NCBI GenBank assembly: GCA_900541875.1
Contig: UQLF01000024.1
Location: 1 to 23,262 of the forward strand
Direction of reading: 5' to 3'
Length of the DNA: 23,262 nucleotides
From: an uncultured Collinsella sp.
Lineage (GTDB): Bacteria; Actinomycetota; Coriobacteriia; Coriobacteriales; Coriobacteriaceae
In this document: piece by piece, positions 7,746 through 15,291 of the stretch
Numbering within the stretch: the stretch's first letter is position 1
Layout: every line of letters begins with the position of its first letter
Program-made: the position numbers and the translations under genes
Notes under the pieces: model-generated
Databases searched by the model: none
What the model was told of the DNA's origin: nothing
Seen by the model: the letters and a program-made list of their open reading frames with translations, nothing else

Positions 7746-9899
7746 TTACTGAACTTTGCTGGCGAACTCGAGGTATTGCATGCGCTGCAGCTTGTCGATC
7801 GTCGAGGTGTATGGGCTGTCTTCAGATTCCAAGTTGTAGCGCAGCCCGTCGGCACCAAGGTAGCCGGCGACATTGATGGTGGGCACATCTGACCTTGTTG
7901 CAAGCAGGGCCTTTTGATAGTCGGTGAGCGGGGCGCCGATCTTATTAAGGGTAATGGCTGCAATCTCGTTTGCCCCGACGGTGTCGTAGACGTTGAGCTC
8001 GGTATTGCCGGCGATTTCATAGTTAGCCCAGACGAAATAGGTCGACTGATAGACACGGAAAGCGTGGCTTGCCGTATCTTCCTGAGGGTACAGCTCGTCG
8101 TTGAGAGTCGTTGCGGCGCTCGGCTGATGGTCGCCAAAAAAGACAAGAACAACCGGTCTGCCGATATTGCGGAGCTCGTTGATAAAGTACTCGAGGTCCC
8201 GGTCGGATGCGTTGATGCAGGTGAGATAGGTGTTGAGCGCGCTATTGGCGCCCTCGCTGGCTCCCTCGACCCAATAGTTTGTCAGCTCTTCGGCGGGAAC
8301 GGTGCCATAGTCGTAGCCGCCGTGATTTTGCATCGTGACGTCAAAGATGAACTGCGGGGCTTCGTCGGTTCTAAGCAGGTCGAGTATCTTGTCGTAGGTG
8401 ACGTAGTCGCATACGCCGGCATGGTAATAGGACGCACCTTCGAAATCGCCGATTGAAAGAAAGTCTCCAAAGCCCAGCTGCTGATAGATTTTATCTCGAT
8501 GGTAGTTGACGGGGTTTTGCGGGTGCATAGCCGTAGCGGTATACCCAAGCTCTTTAAGGTCCTTTGCCAGGCTGTTGACGCCATTCATCTGATACAGCTG
8601 ATAGGGGATTTTGCCTAATCCGACAAAGGCCGTTGTCGCTCCGGTCAAAAATTCGAATTCGGAGTTCGCCGTTCCGCCACCGGCGACCGAAGCGAGCATG
8701 GTGCCGCGAACAAGTGTGTCGGGAAGCGAGTTGTAGAATGCGGGGCCGGTGTACCCGGCCGCCTGGAGCTGCTCAAAGCACGAAAGGTCGCTAAAACTCT
8801 CATTCATGACGGCAACAATCGTCGGCTTGATTTCATTGAACTGGGCAACGGCCGCCGCGCGCTGCTCGCTCGAGCCATACGTGCTGTCGTAGGTGGCGGC
8901 GAGCTCCTGCTCGATGCTCTGCGCCTCATCGGGCGTATAGTCTTCGGGCTTCTCAATGGGCAACTCGTTGACCATTTCGGTGAACGAAGTGATAAAACCC
9001 TGAGACGCATACGTGGTGATGGGCTGCCAACGGTCAAATCCAAAATTCAGCGCCTGCTCCAAGTCGATGCTGGAAAAGCCCGAGAGCCCCACAACGGTCA
9101 CTAGCAGAAAAGCGCAGAGGTTAGCGGCGATTGCGGGGAAGACATGGGTGGGCGTACGGAGCTTTCTCGGTCGGATAAGCGAAAGAAGCCCCAGGGAAAT
9201 CTCCAGCAGGGCTAGAGAGGTTACGATTCCGGCGGTAAAGGTAAACTCGTATCCCTCGCTCACTTCCATTGCGGTGCCAAGGGCCAAGATATCGCTTGGC
9301 AGGATGGCCTCGCCTTTAAACGTTATGACGAAGTGCTCGGCAATGCCAAGGATGCAACAGGCGACGGGCACGAGGGCCATGACGCCTCCATGACGCTGTC
9401 CCAGCAAATAAAGGGAGAGCAGAACCGTCGCGAGCAGCCCGACGGAAAACCCGAATGAGTTGGCGGGAATGCGATAGAACGTTTCGTTACAGGCAATTTC
9501 GAGTGAAACGAACGAGAGCGCTGAAACAGCGGCGATGACAAGGATGTCACGGCAAATACAGGCAACCGTTCCCGTCGCAAGATCGGTTTGGTCGATAAGT
9601 CCCGAAACCAAGGGCTCGACAAGAAGTATGACGGCGGTAGCACCGAGCGCCGAATAAGAAAGGACCCATAGGGAATTGTCCTCATTTACGAGCAATTGAT
9701 TCGTAATCCATGCAGCTACCATGCCGAGCGGGATGAGGAGCGTCGCGCACCAAAAGACGCGGGCAATGGGCGGCTTTTCATTGTGTTTGATTGAAAAATA
9801 CACGCGCACGACGACGGTGGCCACGATAAGGACGGCGATGAATATGGGCAGATTGGCCATGTCGCTCGAAGTGATTTCAAGGGGGATATCTTCGGTCAT
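7746..9899 (-). CDS. LtaS/MdoB-type membrane phosphoglycerol transferase (sulfatase fold)
   Basis: This is a 717-residue membrane protein of the LtaS/OpgB (COG1368) family. Such enzymes transfer glycerol phosphate from phosphatidylglycerol to a lipid or glycan acceptor outside the cell, building lipoteichoic acid or related polymers. The N-terminal 300 residues contain several hydrophobic helices (for example LPIFIAVLIVATVVV). The extracytoplasmic alkaline-phosphatase-type domain follows. Its metal-site Glu lies in VMNESFSDL (E367), the probable catalytic Thr in GGGTANSEFEFLTG (T410), and the metal ligands in FFGDHQPS (D590, H591). The start at 9899 follows AGAGGAA. The gene is transcribed away from uvrA and is 145 bases from mrp, which has its own likely promoter. 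Which polymer it makes in this organism cannot be told from sequence. Confidence 0.88.
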   Translation of the reverse strand: MTEDIPLEITSSDMANLPIFIAVLIVATVVVRVYFSIKHNEKPPIARVFWCATLLIPLGMVAAWITNQLLVNEDNSLWVLSYSALGATAVILLVEPLVSGLIDQTDLATGTVACICRDILVIAAVSALSFVSLEIACNETFYRIPANSFGFSVGLLATVLLSLYLLGQRHGGVMALVPVACCILGIAEHFVITFKGEAILPSDILALGTAMEVSEGYEFTFTAGIVTSLALLEISLGLLSLIRPRKLRTPTHVFPAIAANLCAFLLVTVVGLSGFSSIDLEQALNFGFDRWQPITTYASQGFITSFTEMVNELPIEKPEDYTPDEAQSIEQELAATYDSTYGSSEQRAAAVAQFNEIKPTIVAVMNESFSDLSCFEQLQAAGYTGPAFYNSLPDTLVRGTMLASVAGGGTANSEFEFLTGATTAFVGLGKIPYQLYQMNGVNSLAKDLKELGYTATAMHPQNPVNYHRDKIYQQLGFGDFLSIGDFEGASYYHAGVCDYVTYDKILDLLRTDEAPQFIFDVTMQNHGGYDYGTVPAEELTNYWVEGASEGANSALNTYLTCINASDRDLEYFINELRNIGRPVVLVFFGDHQPSAATTLNDELYPQEDTASHAFRVYQSTYFVWANYEIAGNTELNVYDTVGANEIAAITLNKIGAPLTDYQKALLATRSDVPTINVAGYLGADGLRYNLESEDSPYTSTIDKLQRMQYLEFASKVQ

Positions 9900-9911
9900 G
9901 GACGTTCCTCT

Positions 9912-9949
9912 GTTACAGCAAATTAAGTTCAGTAGTAGATTACTGTAAC
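9912..9949. repeat. Nested inverted repeats upstream of the LtaS-like gene, possible operator
   Basis: GTTACAG (9912-9918) and CTGTAAC (9943-9949) form a perfect 7-bp inverted repeat. Inside it, CAGTA (9930-9934) and TACTG (9941-9945) form a second dyad that shares sequence with the right arm. The site lies 13-50 bases upstream of the leftward start, where a regulator or leader RNA hairpin would act. No confident -10/-35 pair for this gene was found in 9900-10020. Confidence 0.35.
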
Positions 9950-10017
9950 CTTTCCACGGCATTTCGAGAAACAAAGCACCCGATACGCAAAGCTAAAGGT
10001 CTGCGAATCTTGTATTA

Positions 10018-10031
10018 CGAACATCTGTGCG
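10018..10031 (+). promoter_or_regulatory. Candidate LexA (SOS) box upstream of uvrA
   Basis: CGAACATCTGTGCG differs by one arm base from a CGAAC-N4-GTTCG operator, the Gram-positive LexA type. It lies 62-75 bases before the uvrA start, where a promoter is expected. uvrA is a classical SOS gene in many bacteria. Candidate -10 hexamers downstream are TAAACT (10044-10049) and TATGAT (10059-10064), but neither has a convincing -35. Confidence 0.45.
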
Positions 10032-10092
10032 CGTCGAGTGCGCTAAACTCATCGACAGTATGATTCGATGCAATAGGAGGCAAGGAGCTTCC

Positions 10093-12972
10093 ATGTCTGA
10101 TTCTTCTATCGTTATTCGCGGCGCTCGTGAGCACAACCTCCGTGATATCGATGTTTCCATTCCGCGTGACCAACTCGTGGTCATTACCGGTCTTTCTGGC
10201 TCGGGCAAGAGTTCGCTGGCATTTGACACTATCTATGCCGAGGGCCAGCGTCGATACGTCGAGAGTCTTTCGAGCTATGCGCGCCAGTTCTTGGGCCAGA
10301 TGGACAAACCCGACTTGGATTCAATCGACGGCCTTTCGCCGGCGGTGTCGATCGACCAAAAGACGACGTCTAAAAACCCTCGTTCGACGGTTGGCACCGT
10401 AACCGAGATTTATGACTATCTGCGCCTGCTGTTCGCCCGTGTGGGCACCCCGCACTGTCCCGAATGCGGCCGCGTCATTGAGCGTCAGACGACCGACCAG
10501 GTTGCCGACAAGGTCTTGGCGACGGGGGAGGGCCGCCGCGCGTTTGTGCTGGCACCGGTGGTGCGCGGGCGAAAAGGCGAGTACACCAAACTGTTTGAGG
10601 ACCTTCGCGCCGAGGGCTTTAGCCGCGTGCGTGTCGACGGTGAAGTGCGCTCGCTCGACGATCCGATCGATCTGGATAAGAAATTCAAGCACGATATCGA
10701 GGTCGTGGTCGACCGCATCGTGATTCGCGAGAACTCGCTGGGCCGTATTGCCGAGTCCGTTGAACAGGCGACTGCGCTGGCGCACGGCAATGTGAACGTA
10801 TACTTGCTGCCCGGCCGCGACGCTCCCGAGGGGACCGAGGGCGAGCTGCTGGAGTATTCGTTGGCCTTGGCGTGCCCGGAGCATGGTCACTCCATTGACG
10901 ATCTTCAGCCGCGTGATTTTTCGTTCAACGCTCCCTATGGCGCATGTCCTGAGTGCGACGGCCTGGGCTTTAAGAAAACCGTTGATGCCGAGGCGTTGAT
11001 CGAGGACCCCTCGAAGTCCATTGCCGACGGAGTCTTTGGTAGCCTGTTTGGCAATTCGAACTACTATCCGCAGATTTTTGCTGCGGTCTGCAAACACTTT
11101 AAGGTGAGCACCGATACGCCGTGGGAGGACTTGCCCCCTCGCGTGCGTCGTGCATTCTTGGATGGCCTGGGCGATACGAAGATCTCGGTCGACTACCAAA
11201 AGCTCGACGGACGTCGCAGCCAGTGGGATACCAAGTTTTCGGGCGTTCGCAACATCCTGTACGAACGCTATACCGAGACGACGAACGAGAACACCAAGGC
11301 GCGCTTGGAGAAGTACATTCGCGAGGAACCGTGCTCGAGCTGCCACGGCGCTCGTTTGCGCCCTGAGATGCTCGCCGTCACCGTGGGCGGCAAGTCCATT
11401 TACGAGGTTTGTTGCCTGTCGTGCCGTGAGTCGCTCGAGTTCTTTGAGGGCCTGGAGCTCACCGAGCGCCAACAGTTTATCGGCGGGCGCATCGTCAAGG
11501 AAATCCTGGAGCGCTTGCGTTTTCTGGTCGATGTTGGACTCGACTATCTGACGCTCGATCGTGCCTCGGCGACGCTTTCCGGTGGCGAGGCACAGCGTAT
11601 TCGTCTGGCAACGCAGATCGGCGCGGGTCTCATGGGCGTGCTCTATATTCTGGACGAGCCCTCGATCGGTCTTCATCAGCGTGACAACGAGCGCTTGATC
11701 AAGACGCTCGAGCGCCTGCGCGATATCGGCAATACCGTTATCGTCGTCGAACACGACGAGGATACAATCCGTGCCGCCGATTACGTGATCGACATGGGGC
11801 CCGGCGCCGGCGTCAACGGCGGACACGTAGTCGCGGCGGGAACGCCTGCCGATATCATGGCGTGTCCTGAGTCGATGACGGGCGCTTATCTGACCGGCAA
11901 ACGAATGATCCGGGTGCCTGATGAACGGCGCAAGCCCGGTCGCGGCTGCCTTAAAATTACGGGCGCTCGAGCCAACAACCTCAAAAACGTTACTGCCAAG
12001 ATCGAGTTTGGTACGCTTACGGTTGTTACCGGCGTGTCGGGATCGGGCAAGAGCTCCCTGGTTACCGATACCATTGCGCCTGCCCTTACGAATGCCATTC
12101 ACCGTTCGACGCGCCCTGTGGGTCCATATAAGAAAATCGAGGGCATCGAGTGTATCGATAAGGTTATCGATATCGACCAGTCGCCGATTGGCCGCACGCC
12201 GCGTTCCAACCCTGCTACCTATATCGGCCTGTGGGATGATCTTCGCGCGCTGTTTGCGAGTACGCCGGAGTCGAAGGCGCGCGGCTACTCGCCGGGTCGT
12301 TTCTCCTTTAATGTGAGTGGCGGGCGCTGTGAGGCGTGCAAGGGCGACGGGCAGATCAAGATCGAGATGCACTTCCTTCCCGATATCTACGTTCCCTGCG
12401 AAGTTTGCGGCGGTAAACGCTACAACCGCGAGACACTCGAGGTCACCTACCGTGGCAAGACCATCTCGGACGTGCTCGAAATGAGTGTCACCGAGGCGCT
12501 GGCCTTCTTTGGGAATATCCCGCAGATTAAGCGCAAGCTCCAAACGCTGTACGATGTAGGCTTGGGCTACGTGAGCCTAGGCCAGCCCGCCACGACGCTC
12601 TCGGGCGGCGAGGCGCAGCGTGTGAAGCTCGCCAAGGAGCTTCATCGACGCCAGACGGGCAAGACGTTCTATATTTTGGACGAGCCGACGACCGGCCTTC
12701 ATTTTGAGGACGTCCGCCAGCTGCTCGATGTGCTGCAGCGCTTGGTCGATGCGGGCAACACGGTGCTAGTGATTGAACACAACCTTGATGTCATCAAGGT
12801 TGCCGACCGCCTGATCGATATGGGTCCCGAGGGCGGTAACGGCGGCGGAACCGTCGTGGTTTCGGGCACACCGGAGCAGGTTGCGGACTGTCCGCGGAGT
12901 TATACGGGCAAGTTTTTGGCGCCGTTGCTTAGACGTGACCGGGAGCGTCAGGCTCAACTTGATGCTCAATAA
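10093..12972 (+). CDS. uvrA: UvrABC excinuclease subunit A
   Basis: UvrA is the ABC-type ATPase dimer that first detects helix-distorting DNA damage and loads UvrB. The 959-residue protein has two ATPase heads, with Walker A motifs GLSGSGKS (33-40) and GVSGSGKS (647-654) and signature LSGGEAQR near 494 and 835. UvrA-specific sequence such as YARQFLGQMDKPD follows the first Walker A. Zinc-site cysteines are present: CPEC after the first Walker A, CSSC before the first signature, and C746, C749, C769 and C772 in the second module. The length is typical. The start is the ATG at 10093, five bases after AAGGAG (10082-10087); the upstream in-frame ATGs code unconserved residues. It has its own upstream region with a candidate SOS box and is followed by a hairpin before ybaK. 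Confidence 0.98.
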   Translation: MSDSSIVIRGAREHNLRDIDVSIPRDQLVVITGLSGSGKSSLAFDTIYAEGQRRYVESLSSYARQFLGQMDKPDLDSIDGLSPAVSIDQKTTSKNPRSTVGTVTEIYDYLRLLFARVGTPHCPECGRVIERQTTDQVADKVLATGEGRRAFVLAPVVRGRKGEYTKLFEDLRAEGFSRVRVDGEVRSLDDPIDLDKKFKHDIEVVVDRIVIRENSLGRIAESVEQATALAHGNVNVYLLPGRDAPEGTEGELLEYSLALACPEHGHSIDDLQPRDFSFNAPYGACPECDGLGFKKTVDAEALIEDPSKSIADGVFGSLFGNSNYYPQIFAAVCKHFKVSTDTPWEDLPPRVRRAFLDGLGDTKISVDYQKLDGRRSQWDTKFSGVRNILYERYTETTNENTKARLEKYIREEPCSSCHGARLRPEMLAVTVGGKSIYEVCCLSCRESLEFFEGLELTERQQFIGGRIVKEILERLRFLVDVGLDYLTLDRASATLSGGEAQRIRLATQIGAGLMGVLYILDEPSIGLHQRDNERLIKTLERLRDIGNTVIVVEHDEDTIRAADYVIDMGPGAGVNGGHVVAAGTPADIMACPESMTGAYLTGKRMIRVPDERRKPGRGCLKITGARANNLKNVTAKIEFGTLTVVTGVSGSGKSSLVTDTIAPALTNAIHRSTRPVGPYKKIEGIECIDKVIDIDQSPIGRTPRSNPATYIGLWDDLRALFASTPESKARGYSPGRFSFNVSGGRCEACKGDGQIKIEMHFLPDIYVPCEVCGGKRYNRETLEVTYRGKTISDVLEMSVTEALAFFGNIPQIKRKLQTLYDVGLGYVSLGQPATTLSGGEAQRVKLAKELHRRQTGKTFYILDEPTTGLHFEDVRQLLDVLQRLVDAGNTVLVIEHNLDVIKVADRLIDMGPEGGNGGGTVVVSGTPEQVADCPRSYTGKFLAPLLRRDRERQAQLDAQ

Positions 12973-12992
12973 ATAGGCGATTCAGTTTATGG

Positions 12993-13023
12993 GCGCCATC
13001 GACTCCTTGTGATTCGATGGCGC
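12993..13023 (+). terminator. Strong hairpin after uvrA, probable terminator lacking a T-run
   Basis: GCGCCATCGA (12993-13002) and TCGATGGCGC (13014-13023) form a perfect 10-bp stem with an 11-base loop, 21 bases past the uvrA stop. The bases after it (TTGCTGTG) are only mildly T-rich. It may terminate weakly or protect the 3' end of the uvrA message. Confidence 0.6.
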
Positions 13024-13037
13024 TTGCTGTGCCGAAG

Positions 13038-13067
13038 TGACGTTTGCAGCCGAATTGGACATATACT
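13038..13067 (+). promoter_or_regulatory. Possible promoter of the ybaK-murJ-uvrC group
   Basis: TATACT (13062-13067) is a good -10; TGACGT (13038-13043), 18 bases upstream, is a partial -35. Transcription would begin near 13074, about 30 bases before the ybaK start. Confidence 0.45.
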
Positions 13068-13104
13068 TAATCCTTGCGTCCGAATGCGAGGGAAAGGATA
13101 TGTC

Positions 13105-13605
13105 ATGGCAAAGGCTGTAAAGACGCCAAAAACCAATGCGATGCGCGAGCTGGAAAGCGCCGGCATTTCCTATGTTCTACATACGTACGAAGACGATGGC
13201 GATGAGTCGGTGGGCCTGGGGGTCGCGATTTCGGAGCAACTTGGCGAGGAGCCCGGTCAAGGATTTAAGACTTTGGTCTGCGTGACACCGTCCAACGACT
13301 ATGTCGTGTGCTGTATCCCTGTTGCCGACGAGCTCGATCTAAAGTCCGCCGCGCGTGCCGCGGGGGAGAAGTCCTTGGCCATGATGCATGTGAAGGATTT
13401 GCTTGCGGCGACTGGCTACGTTCGCGGCGGCTGCAGCCCGGTCGGTATGAAAAAACGCTACCGGACGCTCATTGATGAGACATGCGTCCTTTGGGATACC
13501 ATTTTTATTTCGGGAGGCAAGCGTGGTTATCAGCTCGAGCTTGCACCCGATGATTTAATTGCATTTTGCGGGGCGACGGTTGCCGCGATTACGAGAGAGG
13601 ACTGA
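13105..13605 (+). CDS. ybaK: YbaK/EbsC-type aminoacyl-tRNA deacylase (Cys-tRNA(Pro) deacylase-like)
   Basis: YbaK-family proteins act in trans to hydrolyse mischarged tRNA, typically Cys-tRNA(Pro) made by prolyl-tRNA synthetase. The 166-residue protein spans the single-domain fold: a conserved Lys in FKTLVCV (K55), a CIPVADELDLK segment and the signature GGCSPVGMKK (108-117). The ATG at 13105 follows AAGGA (13094-13098) by six bases; earlier in-frame codons are rejected because they lie in the promoter region. The stop is three bases before murJ, so the two are co-transcribed, though no functional link is obvious. The exact substrate (Cys, Ala or Pro tRNA) varies in the family, and the gene symbol is by similarity. 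Confidence 0.87.
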   Translation: MAKAVKTPKTNAMRELESAGISYVLHTYEDDGDESVGLGVAISEQLGEEPGQGFKTLVCVTPSNDYVVCCIPVADELDLKSAARAAGEKSLAMMHVKDLLAATGYVRGGCSPVGMKKRYRTLIDETCVLWDTIFISGGKRGYQLELAPDDLIAFCGATVAAITRED

Positions 13606-13608
13606 GCG

Positions 13609-15291
13609 ATGCCGCAGGAAGAATTGAAGTGCGGAGCTCATTTTGCAAAAGAATCTGCGCCTCAGACACCCTCATCCGAAGCTTCTTCGACGCGAGATGA
13701 CGCTGACGACATGGGCTCGTCGGACTACTCCACGGTTGGTCGTTCCGCCGGGCTTATGACCATCCTGACCATCGTGTCTCGCGTCACTGGTTTTATCCGC
13801 ACGTGGGCAATGGCGGCCGCTATCGGCATGTCGCTACTCTCGTCCTCCTATCAGGTCGCCAACAACCTGCCCAATATGCTCTACGAACTCGTGATGGGCG
13901 GCATGCTCGTGACGGCGTTTTTGCCCGTGTACATGGGCGTGAGGCGTGAGCAGGGTCGCGAGGCCTCGAACGAGTACGTGGGCAACCTGCTCGGCATTCT
14001 GCTTTTGGTGCTGGGTGGCATTTCGTTGCTGGGGACCGTGTTCGCCCCGGGCTTTATCTGGACGCAATCGTTCCTTTCGGGTGACGGCGGCAGCATGGAC
14101 ACCGCTGCGTTCATGTTCCGTTTCTTTGCCATCCAGATTCTGTTTTATGGTTTGGGCTCGGTGTTCTCGGGCGTTCTTAACGCACACCGCGACTATTTCT
14201 GGTCGACATTCGCCCCGGTCCTCAACAATGTGATCGTCATTGCGAGCTTTATGGGTTTTGCGCCCGTGTCCGCACAGTTTGGCGAACGTGCCGGCATCAT
14301 CTTGATTGCGGCCGGTACGACCCTCGGTGTCTTTGTTCAGATGGCATGTCAGATTCCCGCGCTTAGCAAGCACGGCGTGCATCCCCATATCCATATCGAC
14401 TTTAAGGACCCCGCGCTGCGCCAGACGATTGCGCTCGGTATCCCGACGCTGCTCGCCACGGTGTGCATGTTTGTCTCGACTTCTATCACCAATGCTGCCG
14501 CGCTGGTGGTCCAGCCCGAGACGGGTCCTTCCGTCATCGCCTATGCGCGCCTGTGGTACACGCTACCCTACGCGCTGATTGCCGCCTCGCTTTCGACGGC
14601 GCTTTATACCGAGCTCTCTCACGACGCACAGGAGAAGGATTACGACAGCGTTCGCACGGGCATTTCGCGTGGCGTCGCCCAGATGCTGTTCTTCCTGATT
14701 CCGTTCGCGCTGTACCTGATTGTCTTCGCGCGTCCGCTCAACATGATCTACTGTGCTGGCAAGTTCGATGAATCCGGCGTGACGCTGGTGTCCGAGTACC
14801 TTGTCTACCTGGCGCTCTCGCTGCCGCTCTACGGCGTGGTCGTGTTGATGCAGAAGAGCTTCTCTGCCTTGCTCGACATGAAGCCCTATAGCCGCTATTG
14901 CCTGTATTCCGCCATCGGCCAGGCCGGCTCGGTTCTGCTGTTTGGCGTTGTGCTGGGCTTCGGTATGCCGGCAATCGCGCTTTCGTATGTCGTCGACTAC
15001 GTGATCTTGGTCGGCTGTTCGCTGTGGTGGCTGCGTCGTCGCCTGCGTGGCCTTCAGGTCAAATCTATCCTGCATGGCGGTTTCTTTGGCCTTTTGCTCG
15101 GTAGCCTAGGTGCTGCCGCAGGCGCCGGCGTCATGTGGGCGCTTGAACACTTTGTCGGGGCACTTGGCGGCTCGATTCTGATTACTCTTGGCTACGTTTG
15201 CGTTGCGGGTGTCGTCTCGCTTGCTGTTACCTTTGGCCTTGCCGTCGTCCTTAAGATGCCCGAGGTCTCGGCGCTGCTTCGTCGCAAGTAG
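13609..15291 (+). CDS. murJ: Lipid II flippase MurJ (MviN family)
   Basis: MurJ moves lipid II across the cytoplasmic membrane, supplying the peptidoglycan precursor. The 560-residue protein is almost entirely hydrophobic helices after a polar N-terminal tail of about 45 residues. It carries the MviN signature region SRVTGFIRTWAMA, then VANNLPNMLYELVMGGM and VTAFLPVYM. The length suits the 14-helix MOP-superfamily fold. The ATG at 13609 lies three bases after the ybaK stop, with GAGAGGA in the end of ybaK as ribosome site. The stop directly abuts the uvrC start. The Coriobacterial context suggests it is the main flippase; no accessory kinase-like domain, as in mycobacterial MviN, is fused. 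Confidence 0.93.
   Translation: MPQEELKCGAHFAKESAPQTPSSEASSTRDDADDMGSSDYSTVGRSAGLMTILTIVSRVTGFIRTWAMAAAIGMSLLSSSYQVANNLPNMLYELVMGGMLVTAFLPVYMGVRREQGREASNEYVGNLLGILLLVLGGISLLGTVFAPGFIWTQSFLSGDGGSMDTAAFMFRFFAIQILFYGLGSVFSGVLNAHRDYFWSTFAPVLNNVIVIASFMGFAPVSAQFGERAGIILIAAGTTLGVFVQMACQIPALSKHGVHPHIHIDFKDPALRQTIALGIPTLLATVCMFVSTSITNAAALVVQPETGPSVIAYARLWYTLPYALIAASLSTALYTELSHDAQEKDYDSVRTGISRGVAQMLFFLIPFALYLIVFARPLNMIYCAGKFDESGVTLVSEYLVYLALSLPLYGVVVLMQKSFSALLDMKPYSRYCLYSAIGQAGSVLLFGVVLGFGMPAIALSYVVDYVILVGCSLWWLRRRLRGLQVKSILHGGFFGLLLGSLGAAAGAGVMWALEHFVGALGGSILITLGYVCVAGVVSLAVTFGLAVVLKMPEVSALLRRK

Noticed and set aside
10321..12543. A 740-codon open frame on the minus strand within uvrA
   Set aside because: It is a shadow of uvrA with no recognisable domain, start context or ribosome site.
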